Shown here one piece after another: positions 1 through 12,096 of a stretch of DNA of 64,000 bases. The DNA lies in assembly GCF_021653975.1 (NCBI RefSeq), contig NZ_JAJKFK010000009.1, forward strand, positions 1-64,000. The letters are read 5' to 3'. The notes below the pieces were generated by a model that searched no databases, was not told the origin of the DNA, and worked only from the letters and a program-made list of their open reading frames with translations. The stretch is from Amycolatopsis sp. GM8 (GTDB lineage Bacteria > Actinomycetota > Actinomycetes > Mycobacteriales > Pseudonocardiaceae). The translations under genes were made by a program, and so were the position numbers. How positions within the stretch are numbered: the first letter of the stretch is position 1; every line of letters starts with the position of its first letter.

Positions 1-7
1 CGTGAGT

Positions 8-126
8 GTTTCGGTGGTTTTGGCGGTGGGGAAACGCCCGGTCCCATTCCGAACCCGGAAGCTAAGCCCACCAGCGCCGATGGTACTGCACCCGCCAGGG
101 TGTGGGAGAGTAGGACACCGCCGAAC
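8..126 (+). rRNA. rrf: 5S ribosomal RNA
   Basis: The length is about 119 nt. The 5' end GTTTCGG can pair with the 3' end CCGAAC, and the conserved loop CCCATTCCGAACCCGGAAG is present, followed by the GATGGTACTGC and GGGAGAGTAGG segments typical of actinobacterial 5S. No 16S or 23S sequence precedes it within the window, so this is the tail of an rRNA operon whose upstream part lies outside. Confidence 0.95.
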
Positions 127-135
127 TCAAATTGA

Positions 136-193
136 GAAGCCCCGGGGCTTCGGTCGAGAATCGAGAATTCTCCCGAAGCCTCGGGGTTTTTCT
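136..193. terminator. Rho-independent terminator after 5S rRNA
   Basis: The arm CCCCGGGGCTTCGG pairs with CCGAAGCCTCGGGG across an A/T-containing loop, followed by TTTTTCT on the plus strand. The convergent phosphohexomutase gene ends at 192, so the element may stop transcription from both sides. Confidence 0.85.
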
Positions 194-1826
194 ATTGCTG
201 ACCCGACAGTATTGCGTCGAGATCCGTGCGGAGGGCGGCCAGCCGGGTAGCTGCCACCGCCCTCGCCTCCGACAACGCCGCTGAAGGCGGCTCGGTCACC
301 TGCAAATACGTCTTGAGCTTCGGCTCGGTACCGGACGGCCGGATCACCACTCGAAGGCCATGACCCGAGATACGGACCGCATCGGTCTCCGGGAGCAGGT
401 CTTCGGTCGAGACGGGGACGCCGGCCAAGGCCACTGGCGGAGCGGTGCGCACCGCTTCGAGCACTGTCGCGCGCACGCTCAAATCCGTCACCCGCAAGGA
501 CAACTGCTCGGTCAGGTGCACCCCGTGCCGGACCGCCAGCTCATCCAGCACATCGAGCAGCGACCGGCCCGTCGCTTTCAGCGTCGCGGCAAGATCACAG
601 GCCAGCGCGGCCGCGGCGATCCCGTCCTTGTCCCGCACGAAGTCCGGGTTCACGCACAGCCCCAACGCTTCCTCGTACGCGAACACCAGCCCGTCGCCGG
701 CGCGCGTCAGCCACTTGAACCCGGTCAGTGTCTCCGCATACCGGGCACCGTGCGCCGCGGCGATGCGGCCCAACATCGACGACGACACGATGGTCGTCGC
801 GACCAGCGGATCCGCGGCGCGAGTCGTGTTCAGCACGTGCTCGCCGAGCAGCACCCCGGTCTCGTCCCCGCGCAGCATCCGCCACGAGCCGTCCCGGTCC
901 CGGACGCCGAGCGCGCACCGGTCGGCGTCCGGGTCCAGCGCGATCGCCAGGTCCGCGTCGACCTCCGCGGCCAGCGCGAGCAGCCGATCCGTCGCACCTG
1001 GCTCCTCGGGATTCGGGAACGACACCGTGGGGAAATCCGGGTCCGGTTTCGACTGCTCCGCCACCAGGTGCACATCCGTGAACCCCGCACCGGCCAGCGC
1101 CCGCTGCAACACATCCGCGCCGACCCCGTGCAGCGCCGTCGCCGCCACCCGCAACGCCCGCGACGTGCCGGCCGGGATCGCCGCGACCCGCGCCAGGTAG
1201 GCATCGACGATCTCGTCACCCAGCACCGGAACACCGGTCCGCCGGGCCACATCCACCGCTGGTGGTGCCGCGGCGATCGCGGCCTCGATCTCGCCGTCCG
1301 ACGGCGGCACGATCTGCGAGCCGCTGTCGTCGTAGAGCTTGTACCCGTTGTCCGCCGGCGGATTGTGCGACGCGGTGATCTGCACACCCGCCGCCGCGCC
1401 CAGGTGCTTCACCGCGAAGGCGAGCACGGGCGTCGGCAGTGGACCGGGCAGCAATCGGGCGTCGAACCCCGCCGCGTACAACACCTCGGCCGCTGCCAGA
1501 GCGAACCGTTCGGAACCGTGCCGCGCGTCCCGGCCGACGACCACCGTCTGGCGGTCCTTCCCGTGCGCCGCAAGCCAAGTAGCTACCCCCGCAGTGGTCC
1601 GGACCACGACGGCGGTGTTCATCCCGTTCGGTCCAGCACGCACCGGACCACGCAGGCCCGCCGTGCCGAACGTCAACGGGCCGCTCATCCTGTCCGCGAG
1701 ATCCACCAGCGCGTCCGACGATCCGTCCATCGCCTGTGCCAGCACGGTTTCCAGCTCCTGCCGGGTGCCGGGCTCGACGTCTTCGGCAATCCAGGCGAGC
1801 GCCGCTTCGCGCAGCCTGTCGTTCAC
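192..1826 (-). CDS. Phospho-sugar mutase (alpha-D-phosphohexomutase; phosphoglucomutase/phosphopentomutase type)
   Basis: This 544-residue cytosolic enzyme moves a phosphate between C1 and C6 (or C5) of a sugar through a phosphoserine. The sequence shows FGTAGLRG near residues 53-60, the catalytic serine loop TASHNP with Ser153, the metal loop DPDADR near 298-303, the sugar-binding YEEALG, and the C-terminal phosphate clamp RPSGTEPK. The GTG start overlaps the stop of the upstream purine nucleoside phosphorylase gene by 4 bp (GTGA), so the two are translationally coupled. The length and pairing fit the PGM2-like group, in which phosphopentomutase activity would convert the ribose-1-phosphate released by the phosphorylase. 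The mycobacterial counterpart is called pmmB. Exact sugar preference is inference. Confidence 0.9.
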   Translation of the reverse strand: MNDRLREAALAWIAEDVEPGTRQELETVLAQAMDGSSDALVDLADRMSGPLTFGTAGLRGPVRAGPNGMNTAVVVRTTAGVATWLAAHGKDRQTVVVGRDARHGSERFALAAAEVLYAAGFDARLLPGPLPTPVLAFAVKHLGAAAGVQITASHNPPADNGYKLYDDSGSQIVPPSDGEIEAAIAAAPPAVDVARRTGVPVLGDEIVDAYLARVAAIPAGTSRALRVAATALHGVGADVLQRALAGAGFTDVHLVAEQSKPDPDFPTVSFPNPEEPGATDRLLALAAEVDADLAIALDPDADRCALGVRDRDGSWRMLRGDETGVLLGEHVLNTTRAADPLVATTIVSSSMLGRIAAAHGARYAETLTGFKWLTRAGDGLVFAYEEALGLCVNPDFVRDKDGIAAAALACDLAATLKATGRSLLDVLDELAVRHGVHLTEQLSLRVTDLSVRATVLEAVRTAPPVALAGVPVSTEDLLPETDAVRISGHGLRVVIRPSGTEPKLKTYLQVTEPPSAALSEARAVAATRLAALRTDLDAILSGQQ

Positions 1827-2614
1827 GCCCGCGCCACCAGCTCCCGCAGGAGCGTGCCCATCCGCTCGGCCGCGGCGCGACCGGCCTCGATGACCTCGAC
1901 GTGGCTCAGCGGCTCACCGGTCATGCCGGCGGCCAGGTTCGTCACCAGCGACAGCCCGAACACCTCGACCCCGGCCGCCCGCGCGGCGATGGCCTCCAGC
2001 ACCGTCGACATGCCGACCAGATCCGCGCCGACCGTGCGCAGCATGCGGATCTCGGCCGGGGTCTCGAAATGCGGCCCCGGCAGCCCGGCGTAGACGCCCT
2101 CCGCGAGGCTCGGGTCGATCTCGCGGGCGAGGTCGCGCAGCCGGTGCGAGTACAGGTCCACGAGATCGACGAAGTTCGCACCGGTGATCGGCGAGGTCGC
2201 GGTCATGTTCAGGTGATCGGAGATCAGCACCGGCTGGCCGACTTGGAACCCCTCGCGCAGCCCGCCCGCCGCGTTCGTCAGCAAGACCGTCCGCACCCCG
2301 GCGGCGGCCGCCGTCCGCACGTTCTGCACGACCCGGCCGACACCTTTGCCCTCGTACAGGTGCGTGCGGCCGAGGAACACCAGCGCGCGATTGCCGTTGA
2401 TCCCGACCGAGCGCACCGTGCCGCCGTGGCCGACCGCCTCGGGCTTCTCGAAGCCGGGCAGCTCGCCGAGCGGGATCTCGGTGTCGCCCTCGCCGATGAC
2501 GTCGGCCGCGGGCCGCCAGCCCGAACCGAGGACCACGGCGATGTCGTGCTTGGCATGCCCGGTGCGCTCGGCGATGGTGGCCGCCGCGGCTTCGGCCAGG
2601 TCGGTTTCGCTCAT
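1823..2614 (-). CDS. punA: Purine nucleoside phosphorylase, trimeric type
   Basis: This 263-residue enzyme cleaves purine (deoxy)nucleosides with phosphate to base plus (deoxy)ribose-1-phosphate in purine salvage. It has the early phosphate loop LGSGW, the GRTHLYEGK segment holding the conserved His, [18 protein letters not shown], the GMSTVLEA purine-site motif, and VTNLAAG with the base-binding Asn. These mark the low-molecular-mass trimeric class rather than the hexameric DeoD class. It is the first gene of a two-gene operon with the mutase. The gap to the divergent merR gene is 105 bp. Confidence 0.93.
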   Translation of the reverse strand: MSETDLAEAAAATIAERTGHAKHDIAVVLGSGWRPAADVIGEGDTEIPLGELPGFEKPEAVGHGGTVRSVGINGNRALVFLGRTHLYEGKGVGRVVQNVRTAAAAGVRTVLLTNAAGGLREGFQVGQPVLISDHLNMTATSPITGANFVDLVDLYSHRLRDLAREIDPSLAEGVYAGLPGPHFETPAEIRMLRTVGADLVGMSTVLEAIAARAAGVEVFGLSLVTNLAAGMTGEPLSHVEVIEAGRAAAERMGTLLRELVARA

Positions 2615-2719
2615 GCCGCGAGCTTAGAGCGGGTGCACACTGCCCTCGCCGCACCGCCCTGTTCGCAATAGGAAGTTAGGGTATCCATATCGAGTAGATT
2701 CACAGGAGGGTGCTCGACG

Positions 2720-3343
2720 ATGCGGATGGCGGAGCTGAGCGCGCGGTCCGGCGTTTCGATCGCGACGATCAAGTATTACCTACGCGAGGGACTGCTCCCG
2801 CCCGGCGAGCTGACCAGCCCCAACCAGGCGCGCTACGACGAGGCGCACGTCCGCCGCCTCAAACTCGTTCGCGCCCTGCTCGAGATCGGCGGCATGTCCC
2901 TGGCGGACGTCCGGGACGTGCTGGACGCGGTGGATCACCAGACCTCGACCCACCAGATCCTCGGCGTCGCGCAGCACGGGCTGCCGACGCCGAAGATGCC
3001 GCTCGACGACGAAGACCGCGCGTGGGCGCTGGCCAAGCTCGAACCGATCGCCGAGGCGCACGGCTGGCACCTCAGGCCGGGGGATCCGCTCGTCGAATCA
3101 CTGCTCGGCACGGTCGCCGCGTTCGAGCATCTCGGCCGCACCGAGCTGCTCGACACGCTGCCGGACTACGCCGAGCTGGCCGAGCGGATGGGGGAACTCG
3201 ACGTCGGCGTGGTGGCCGAACTGCCCTCGACCGAGTCGATCGTCGAAGGCGCCGTCGTCGGGACCGTCCTCGGCGACGCGTTGTTCGCCGCGCTGCGGCG
3301 GATCGCCCAGCGGAAGGCGTCCGAGGGCCGGTTCACCCCGTGA
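2720..3343 (+). CDS. MerR family transcriptional regulator
   Basis: The N-terminal MerR winged helix-turn-helix covers residues 1-70 (MAELSARSGVSIATIKYYLR, then the wing and ALLEIGGMSLADVRDVL). The 207-residue chain continues with a helical C-terminal part lacking the cysteines of metal-sensing MerR proteins, so the effector is unknown. The ATG at 2720 follows AGGAGG with suitable spacing. The gene is divergent from the purine salvage operon and its 3' end overlaps the convergent kinase gene by 11 bp. Confidence 0.88.
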   Translation: MRMAELSARSGVSIATIKYYLREGLLPPGELTSPNQARYDEAHVRRLKLVRALLEIGGMSLADVRDVLDAVDHQTSTHQILGVAQHGLPTPKMPLDDEDRAWALAKLEPIAEAHGWHLRPGDPLVESLLGTVAAFEHLGRTELLDTLPDYAELAERMGELDVGVVAELPSTESIVEGAVVGTVLGDALFAALRRIAQRKASEGRFTP

Positions 3344-5054
3344 TCGAGAACGTCGGCGCCATCCGCTCGTACAGCTCGGCGCGCGCGGTGTTCTCCTGCT
3401 CCGTCGGCACCGTCACGCTCACCGCCCACAGGCTTGCGTTGAAGCGGAAGACCTCGGCGAACGTCGTACGGCTGATCTGGCTGCCGTTGCTGCCCTTGTC
3501 GAACGTGCGGTAGGTCAGCGCGTAGCCGTCCTTGCCGTCGGTCAGCCGCTCGGCCGGGCGCACCTGGCTGTACGCGAGCCCGCGGCTGGACGCGAGGCCC
3601 TTGAGGTACTGGTCGATCGTGTAGCCGGGGAAGAAGCCGCCGATATGGTCGACCGCGAGCATCTGCGCCCCGTCCGGGGAAACCCACTCGACCAGCGTCG
3701 ACGGGGGCAGGTTGTCCCCGACGCCGGAGCCGGTGAAGCGGGTCCAGTCCTGCGGCACCTCGACCGAGAACGTCGCGTCCTGGCCCCGCACGCTCGACGC
3801 GTCACCGGTGCGGCGCTCGAACTTCGTCGGCGGCGGTTCGACGGTCGTCGAGCTGCTCTGCTTCGTCGGCGGGCCGACCGGTTCGGCGCCGATCACCCGG
3901 GCCGCGACGAACCCGCCGGCCGCCGAGATCAGGAACAGCAGGATCGTGACGGTCGTCAGCACGGCGGTCGCGGTCACGCCGCGTCCGGGCGCGGCGGGTT
4001 TCGGCGCGGGAGCGGGGCCGAAGGGGAGCGGGCCCGGGTCCGACGCCAGTTCCTGGCTCTCCCCCGCGGTCGGCTTGGCCGCGGGCTTCGGCGCCGGCGA
4101 CATCTCGCGCGTGTCCGTCGCGTCCGCGCGCCGGCCCGCCGCCTGCTGGAACATCTCGGGGCTGAACAGCACCCGCGGCGCCTTGGTGAGCATCGGGTAC
4201 AGCTGCTGGCGGACCTCCCGCAGCGACAACCGGTCGCGCGGCTCCTTCGCCATCAAGCCGGCGATGACGTGCGCCAGCGGCCCCGGCGACGGCCGCGGCA
4301 CCTCGCCCTTGACGACCTTGCCGATCGTCTCCAGCGGGTCGCCGTCGGCGTCGTACGGCGGGTGGCCTTCGAGCGTGTTGAACAGCGTTGCGCCCAGGCC
4401 CCACAGGTCCGCGCTCGGCGTGACGGCCTTACCCGAGGCCACTTCCGGCGCGATGTAGGCCGGCGAGCCGAGGGTCATGCCCGTGCGGGTCATCGTCGCC
4501 TCGGAGACGTTGCGCGCGATACCGAAGTCGGTGAGCTTGATCCGGCCGTCGTCGGCGACCAGCACGTTGCCCGGCTTGACGTCGCGGTGCGTGATCCCCG
4601 CGGCGTGCGCGGCCTCCAGCGCGGCGGCGACGGCATCGCCCACGGCGGCGGCCTGTTCCACCGTCAACGGCCCGTGCTCGCGGATCAGCTCGGCCAGGCT
4701 GTGCGACGGCAGCAGCTCCATCACGACGAACGGCTCGCCGTCCTCGCGGGCGACATCGTGCAGGATGATCACGTTCGGGTGAGACAGCACGGCGATCGCG
4801 CGGGCCTCGCGCAACGTGCGTTCGCGCAGCTCATCGGCCTGCCCGGCGGTCCCGCCGGGCGGCAGGCGGATCTCCTTGACGGCTACCGGGCGTTGCAGGA
4901 ACTCGTCGTAGGCCGACCAGACGGTACCCATCGAGCCCGAACCCAGCACCGAGCGCAGCCGGTAGCGTCCGGCGATGACGCGGGAGTCCTCGCTCTCGGT
5001 GGGCACCCGCATATTGTGGCGGATGCCGCCGGAGGTCACCGCGAGCAGGCTCAC
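3333..5054 (-). CDS. Transmembrane serine/threonine protein kinase
   Basis: This is a Hanks-type bacterial kinase of 573 residues. The glycine loop GSGSMGTV lies near 38-45, the ATP lysine VAVK at 60, the catalytic HRDVKPGN from about 156, DFGIAR at 176-181 and SPAYIAPE to 204, with TMTRTG in the activation loop. A Pro/Ala-rich linker leads to one hydrophobic segment (about 360-385) and a C-terminal extracellular domain of about 180 residues with no PASTA repeats. It probably senses an outside signal and phosphorylates cytosolic proteins. The GTG at 5054 keeps high GC3; an in-frame ATG at 5012 is an alternative start. It is divergent from mutA, with no evidence of a functional link. Confidence 0.92.
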   Translation of the reverse strand: MSLLAVTSGGIRHNMRVPTESEDSRVIAGRYRLRSVLGSGSMGTVWSAYDEFLQRPVAVKEIRLPPGGTAGQADELRERTLREARAIAVLSHPNVIILHDVAREDGEPFVVMELLPSHSLAELIREHGPLTVEQAAAVGDAVAAALEAAHAAGITHRDVKPGNVLVADDGRIKLTDFGIARNVSEATMTRTGMTLGSPAYIAPEVASGKAVTPSADLWGLGATLFNTLEGHPPYDADGDPLETIGKVVKGEVPRPSPGPLAHVIAGLMAKEPRDRLSLREVRQQLYPMLTKAPRVLFSPEMFQQAAGRRADATDTREMSPAPKPAAKPTAGESQELASDPGPLPFGPAPAPKPAAPGRGVTATAVLTTVTILLFLISAAGGFVAARVIGAEPVGPPTKQSSSTTVEPPPTKFERRTGDASSVRGQDATFSVEVPQDWTRFTGSGVGDNLPPSTLVEWVSPDGAQMLAVDHIGGFFPGYTIDQYLKGLASSRGLAYSQVRPAERLTDGKDGYALTYRTFDKGSNGSQISRTTFAEVFRFNASLWAVSVTVPTEQENTARAELYERMAPTFSITG

Positions 5055-5056
5055 AC

Positions 5057-5083
5057 TTGCCGGTCCGGGCGGGCCCCTACCAT
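5057..5083 (+). promoter_or_regulatory. Putative leaderless promoter of mutA
   Basis: A -10-like TACCAT at 5078-5083 sits 8 nt before the mutA ATG at 5092, with a TTGCCG -35-like hexamer at 5057-5062 (spacer 15, short). No Shine-Dalgarno precedes the ATG, which supports a leaderless transcript. No B12 riboswitch-like leader fits in this space. Confidence 0.45.
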
Positions 5084-5091
5084 CGTTGACT

Positions 5092-6923
5092 ATGACTCAG
5101 GCTGGGACAACGGGGCCCGATGAGCTGGCACTTGCCGCCGAGTTCGCCACGCCGGGGCGCGCGGAGTGGCAGGAGCTCGTCGCCGGGGTACTCCGCAAGA
5201 GCGGGGCGCTGCCGCCGGACTTCGACGGTGCTCCCGAGAGCCTGCTGACCACCGAAACCTACGACGGCATCGACATCCAGCCGCTGTACACCGCGGATGA
5301 CGAGGCCGGGCACGCCGGATTCCCCGGGATCGCGCCGTTCGTGCGCGGTGCCCGGCCCGAGGGGGTCGTGGACACCGGCTGGGATGTGCGTGTCCTGCAC
5401 GAGAACGCGGACAACCAGGCCATTCTCGCGGATCTGGAGCACGGCGCGAGTTCGGTGTGGTTGCGTGGCGTGGCGCCGTCTTCGCTGGCCGACGCCCTCG
5501 ACGGCGTCTACGTCGATCTCGCCCCCGTGGTGCTCGACGCCGGTGCGGACTACGAGGCCGCTGCCGACGCCCTGCTCGCGGTGCTCGCCGAGCGGAACAT
5601 CCCCGACAGCGAGGTCATCGGCAACCTCGGCGCGGACCCGGTCGGCCTGCGCGCCTGCACCGGCGCCGCGCACGATCTGGCCCCGGCCGCCGAGCTGGCC
5701 GCGCGGCTCGCGGCGAAGCACCCGAAGCTGCGGACGATCGTCGTCGACGGGCTGCCATATCACGAGGCCGGTGGTTCGGACGCGCAGGAGCTGGGCGCGG
5801 CGATCGCGGCGGGCGTCGCGTACCTGCGGGCGCTCACCGACGCCGGGCTGAGCGTCGACGACGCGGCCGCGCAGCTCGAATTCCGTTTCGCCGCAACGGC
5901 GGACCAGTTCCTGACGATCGCGAAACTGCGTGCCGCGCGGCGGTTGTGGTCGCGCGTCACCGAGGTGTCGGGCGGCACGGCGCGCGGGATGAAGCAGCAC
6001 GCCGTCACGTCGCCCGCGATGCTCACCCAGCGCGACCCGTGGGTGAACATGCTGCGCACGACCGTCGCCGCGTTCGCAGCGGGGATCGGTGGTGCGGACG
6101 CGGTCACCGTGCTGCCGTTCGATTCCGCGATCGGCCGGCCCGACGCGTTCGCCCGCCGGATCGCGCGGAACACGCAGGCGATCCTGATCGAGGAGTCCCG
6201 GCTCGCCGGCGTGATCGACCCCGCCGGCGGCTCGTGGTACGTCGAGAACCTGACCGACGCGCTGGCGAACGCCGCGTGGCGTGAGTTCACCGAACTGGAG
6301 CGCGCGGGCGGGATCGCCGCCGCGCTGGACTCCGGCTTCCTGAGTGATCGGCTCGCCGAAACCTGGGAGAAGCGTTCGCGGCGACTGGCGACTCGCCAGG
6401 ACCCGATCACGGGAGTCAGCGAGTTCCCCGATCTGGCCGAGAAACCCGTCACGCGGCCACCGATCGCGTCCACTGTGGACGGTGGGCTGCCGAAGCACCG
6501 CTACGCCGAGGGGTTCGAGCAGCTGCGTGATCGCTCGGACGCGCACCTCGCCGAGCACGGCCAACGGCCGGCGGTGTTCCTCGCGACGCTCGGACCCGTG
6601 GCCGCGCACACCGCGCGGGCCATGTTCGCGTCGAACCTGTTGCAGGCCGGCGGGATCGAGCCGGTCAACCCGGGCGCCGTCGACGACCCGGTGGCGGCCT
6701 TCCGGCAGAGCGGCGCGACCGTCGCCTGCCTGTGCGGAAGCGACCGCTCGTACGGCGAACAGGCTCGCGAAGTCGCCGCGGGACTGCGTGCGGCCGGGGC
6801 GAAAGCCGTGCTGCTGGCCGGAAAACCGGACGAGTCGTACGGTGAGTTCACCGGGTTCGTCCACATCGGATGCGACGCACTCGCCGTGCTGACCAGCACC
6901 CTGGACACGCTGGGAGTCAACTG

Positions 6924-6924
<1 letters not shown>
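5092..6924 (+). CDS. mutA: Methylmalonyl-CoA mutase small (beta) subunit
   Basis: This is the 610-residue non-catalytic partner of MutB in the heterodimeric actinobacterial enzyme. It has the mutase TIM-barrel domain, including the [10 protein letters not shown] and [10 protein letters not shown] segments, and a degenerate C-terminal Rossmann domain without the cobalamin DxHxxG motif ([13 protein letters not shown] in its place). The ATG at 5092 was chosen because the upstream part of the frame overlaps the divergent kinase and reads unlike the family. The stop overlaps the mutB start by one base (TGATG), so the subunits are translationally coupled. Confidence 0.95.
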
Positions 6925-9086
<2,162 letters not shown>

Positions 9087-10076
9087 GTGGCTCGCCCGGT
9101 TGACGTCAGCGCCTACGCGAAGGGCGTGCTCACGGGCGACCGGGGCACGCTGTCGCGCGCGATCACGCTCGTCGAGTCGAACCGCGCCGACCACCGCACG
9201 CAGGCACAGGAGCTGCTCGTCGAACTGCTGCCGCACGCGGGCGGGGCGCGCCGGGTCGGCATCACCGGGGTGCCCGGAGTCGGCAAGTCGACCTTCATCG
9301 ACCAGCTCGGCACCGACCTCACCGAGGCCGGGCACCGGGTGGCCGTGCTCGCCGTCGACCCGTCGTCCACCCGCACCGGCGGCAGCATCCTCGGCGACAA
9401 GACCCGGATGGCGCGGCTCGCGGTCGACCCGGCGGCGTTCATCCGCCCGTCGCCGACGTCCGGCACGCTCGGCGGCGTCGCCCGCGCGACCCGCGAGACG
9501 ATCGTGCTGATGGAGGCGGCGGGCTACGACATCGTGCTGGTGGAGACCGTCGGCGTCGGCCAGTCCGAGGTGACCGTGGCGAACATGGTCGACACCTTCC
9601 TGTTCCTGACGCTGGCGCGCACCGGCGACCAGCTGCAGGGCATCAAGAAGGGCGTGCTGGAGCTCGCCGACGTGATCGCGGTGAACAAGGCCGACGGCGA
9701 GCACGAGCTCGGCGCGAAGCGGGCTGCGCGTGAGCTGGCCGGGGCGCTGCGGATGATCTACGGGCCGGACGCGTCGTGGACACCACCCGTGCTGACCTGC
9801 AGCGGGTTGCACGACATCGGGCTCGACGCGGTGTGGCAGCAGCTGGAACGGCACCGCGCGCAGCTGCTCGAATCGGGCGAACTGGACGCCAAGCGCAAGC
9901 AACAGCAGGTCGACTGGGTCTGGTCGATGGTGCGTGAGCAGCTGCTCGGGCGGCTCGCCGAGCACCCCGGGGTACGGGCGATCGTGCCCGAAGTGGAACA
10001 GGCTGTGCGCGACGGCGCACTCACCGCGACACTCGCCGCGCAGCGAATCCTGGAAGCGTTTTCTTCCCGGACGTGA
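9087..10076 (+). CDS. meaB: Methylmalonyl-CoA mutase-associated GTPase MeaB
   Basis: This 329-residue G3E-family P-loop GTPase gates adenosylcobalamin loading and protects MutB from inactivation. It has Walker [37 protein letters not shown] and the guanine-specificity motif NKAD, with the C-terminal dimerisation helices expected for this length. The GTG start is immediately after the mutB stop, consistent with coupled translation in a mutA-mutB-meaB operon. Confidence 0.95.
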   Translation: MARPVDVSAYAKGVLTGDRGTLSRAITLVESNRADHRTQAQELLVELLPHAGGARRVGITGVPGVGKSTFIDQLGTDLTEAGHRVAVLAVDPSSTRTGGSILGDKTRMARLAVDPAAFIRPSPTSGTLGGVARATRETIVLMEAAGYDIVLVETVGVGQSEVTVANMVDTFLFLTLARTGDQLQGIKKGVLELADVIAVNKADGEHELGAKRAARELAGALRMIYGPDASWTPPVLTCSGLHDIGLDAVWQQLERHRAQLLESGELDAKRKQQQVDWVWSMVREQLLGRLAEHPGVRAIVPEVEQAVRDGALTATLAAQRILEAFSSRT

Positions 10077-10134
10077 CGGTGTTTGTCGACCGGGTGCCTG
10101 ACCAGGCAGACTATGTCCTGTCGAGGGAAAGGGC

Positions 10135-10446
10135 ATGGACATGACGAAGCTGCGTGGCGTGCTGGCCGCGCTGATGCTCGGGGTGCTGCTGTCGTTCACC
10201 GCGCCCGCCGCCGCTGTCGCCGCACCGGCCCCGGTGCCGACTTCCACCGTCGTACCGCTCGCCGAACAGGCGCAGCCGGGACCGGTCATCGATCCGGCCG
10301 ACAACGCCCGCGCGAACGCGCAGAAGACGAAAAGCAAGATCGTGGTGGGGGTCATCGCGGCCGTGCTTCTCGGCATCGTCCTGTGGGGACGCAGTATCCG
10401 CCGGAAGAAACGCAAGAAGTCCGCCGACCAGGCCAAAGGTAAGTGA
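10135..10446 (+). CDS. Small exported membrane protein, function unknown
   Basis: This 103-residue protein has an N-terminal signal-type hydrophobic stretch ending in Ala-rich sequence (about residues 5-30), a short Pro/Ala-rich linker, one transmembrane helix (IVVGVIAAVLLGIVLWG, about 69-85) and a very basic tail (RRKKRKK). That predicts a cell-surface or membrane-anchored peptide with a positively charged cytosolic end. It lies 58 bp after meaB behind its own GAGGGA ribosome site; a second ATG two codons later is possible. I do not recognise the family. Confidence 0.7.
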   Translation: MDMTKLRGVLAALMLGVLLSFTAPAAAVAAPAPVPTSTVVPLAEQAQPGPVIDPADNARANAQKTKSKIVVGVIAAVLLGIVLWGRSIRRKKRKKSADQAKGK

Positions 10447-10522
10447 AACGGCAACGCTAGTACAGATGGGCCGAAGTACCCCATGCCGTTCAACGCAGAT
10501 CCACTACCGGCCGTCCCGAGCC

Positions 10523-10543
10523 CCCCGCAGAGGCGGGGTTGTT
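10523..10543 (+). terminator. Weak hairpin terminator candidate
   Basis: CCCCGC, a 4-nt loop and GCGGGG are followed by TTGTTG. The stem has only 6 bp and the U-tract is broken, so this is a tentative terminator for the gene ending at 10446. The rest of 10447-10607 shows no gene. Confidence 0.35.
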
Positions 10544-10607
10544 GCCCCCTGCATCGTGCAATATTGCGGCAAATGGGTTACACGCTTTTTGCATTTGGAG
10601 GTTCGGT

Positions 10608-11903
10608 GTGACCGTGCTGGACTCATGGCGGGGGCTTGCGGGAAACCCGGACGGGCGCGCGGCCTCTTTCGGGGTATCGGACGCGCTGATCACCGAGGAC
10701 GGCGTCAGCATGGCACCCGTGACCGACCTCGGTGCGGGGAGAGGACCGTTCTGGCTGGACGCGTGGCTCGGGGAGCACTCCGGTGACCTCGTGGCCTGGC
10801 GCCGCCACATCCACGCCAACCCGGAGCTGTCGCGCGAGGAGTTCGCGACGACCAAGATGATCTGCGCCGTGCTGCGCTCGGCGGGCCTCGACCCCCAGGT
10901 CCTGCCCGGCGGTACGGGTGTCATCTGCGAGGTCGGCAGCGGGCCCGGCTGTGTGGCGTTGCGGGCCGACATCGACGCGCTACCGCTCACCGAGGCGACC
11001 GGGCTGGCGTACGCGTCCGCCACGGACGGTGTCGCGCATGCCTGCGGGCACGACGCGCACACCGCGATCGTGCTGGGCGCCGCGATGGCGCTCGCGTCCG
11101 CGCCCGACCTGCCCGGCCGCGTGCGGTTCATCTTCCAGCCGGCCGAGGAGGTCATGCCGGGCGGCGCGCTCGACGTGATCAACGCCGGCGGGCTCGACGG
11201 GGTCGACCGCATCTTCGGGCTGCACTGCGACCCGCGGGTGCCGGTCGGCAAGGTGGGCTCGCGGGTCGGGGCGCTGACCTCGGCCGCGGACCTGATCGAG
11301 CTGCGGCTGACCTCGCCCGGCGGGCACACGTCGCGGCCGCACCTGACGGCCGACCTCGTGCACGCGCTCGGCGTGATCATCACTGCGCTGCCGTCGCTGC
11401 TGTCCCGGCGGGTCGACCCGCGCTCGGGGACCGTGCTGGTCTGGGGCGCGGTGCACGCCGGGCAGGCGGCCAACGCCGTGCCGCAGGACGGCACCCTGCG
11501 CGGGACGCTGCGCACGGCCGAGCACGAGGTGTGGAAGGCGCTGGAGCCGCTGGTCCAGTCGTCCGTCGAGTCGCTGCTCGCGCCAACCGGGGTCGGGTTC
11601 CAGCTCGACTACCGGCGCGGGGTGCCGCCGCTCGTCGGCGACGAGGACAGCACGGCGATCCTGCAGGCCGGCGTCGAAGCGGCGCTCGGCGAGCATGCGC
11701 TGACCGGTACCGAGCAGTCGTCCGGTGGCGAGGACTTCGCGTGGTACCTCGAAAACGTGCCCGGCGGGTTCTTCCGCCTCGGCGTCTGGAGCGGCGAAGG
11801 CGAGATGTGCGACCTGCACCGCCCGACGTTCCAGCTCGACGAGCGAGCACTCCCGGTCGGCGTCCGCTGCATGGTCCACACCGCCCTAACCGCCCTAGCC
11901 TGA
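10608..11903 (+). CDS. M20 family amidohydrolase/metallopeptidase
   Basis: This 431-residue protein belongs to the M20D zinc amidohydrolases (N-acyl amino acid or aminobenzoyl-glutamate type hydrolases). It shows AWRRHIHANPELS near the N-terminus, ALRADIDALPL, the metal motif HACGHDAHTA, QPAEE and GGEDFAW. The GTG at 10608 has GGAGG 6 nt upstream and the following codons have high GC3; an ATG at 10710 (397 residues) is the alternative. It corresponds by position to the mycobacterial amiA1/amiB1 genes (from memory). A 21-bp repeat array begins 13 bp after its stop. Confidence 0.88.
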   Translation: MTVLDSWRGLAGNPDGRAASFGVSDALITEDGVSMAPVTDLGAGRGPFWLDAWLGEHSGDLVAWRRHIHANPELSREEFATTKMICAVLRSAGLDPQVLPGGTGVICEVGSGPGCVALRADIDALPLTEATGLAYASATDGVAHACGHDAHTAIVLGAAMALASAPDLPGRVRFIFQPAEEVMPGGALDVINAGGLDGVDRIFGLHCDPRVPVGKVGSRVGALTSAADLIELRLTSPGGHTSRPHLTADLVHALGVIITALPSLLSRRVDPRSGTVLVWGAVHAGQAANAVPQDGTLRGTLRTAEHEVWKALEPLVQSSVESLLAPTGVGFQLDYRRGVPPLVGDEDSTAILQAGVEAALGEHALTGTEQSSGGEDFAWYLENVPGGFFRLGVWSGEGEMCDLHRPTFQLDERALPVGVRCMVHTALTALA

Positions 11904-11916
11904 CCCCTTCCGCGGC

Positions 11917-12017
11917 GTGTTTGCCGCTTGCGCTGGCATGTTTGCCGGCCGCGTCAGTGAGTTGGCCGTGTGCGCGGCAAACACGGCTACGCAGCCGGCA
12001 AACACGCGGTTTTGCGG
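11917..12017. repeat. 21-bp-period repeat array A (GTGTTTGCC class, converging)
   Basis: Five units start exactly 21 bp apart within each orientation. Forward cores are GTGTTTGCC at 11917, ATGTTTGCC at 11938 and GAGTTGGCC at 11959. Reverse cores GGCAAACAC follow at 11976 and 11997. The orientation switch gives a small dyad (GCCGTGT at 11965 with ACACGGC at 11981). Core length is about 9 bp, and the remaining 12 bp of each unit is GC-rich and variable. It fills the gap between the M20 gene and the next gene's promoter. Confidence 0.85.
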
Positions 12018-12045
12018 CTGTCCACATTGGGTTGGGTTGTCCACA
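12018..12045 (+). promoter_or_regulatory. Two DnaA-box-like motifs in direct repeat
   Basis: TTGTCCACA at 12037-12045 is identical to the actinobacterial DnaA-box consensus, and CTGTCCACA at 12018-12026 differs by one base. Both point the same way, 19 bp apart start to start, about 50-80 bp upstream of the DUF559/AbiEi-like gene. Binding by DnaA is inference from sequence only. Confidence 0.5.
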
Positions 12046-12096
12046 GATTTGGTTGGGGGCCGCCACGACACCGCTGCCAGCATCCAGTCTGAATAC

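Noticed and set aside
3333-5054. PknB-type kinase with PASTA repeats in a cell-division cluster
   Set aside because: The extracellular part has no PASTA pattern and no FtsW, PBP or phosphatase genes are adjacent.
5055-5091. Cobalamin riboswitch upstream of mutA
   Set aside because: The gap to the divergent kinase is only 37 bp and no B12-box sequence is present.
12018-12045. Chromosomal replication origin
   Set aside because: Only two DnaA-like boxes are seen, with no AT-rich unwinding region and no dnaA, dnaN or gyrB nearby.
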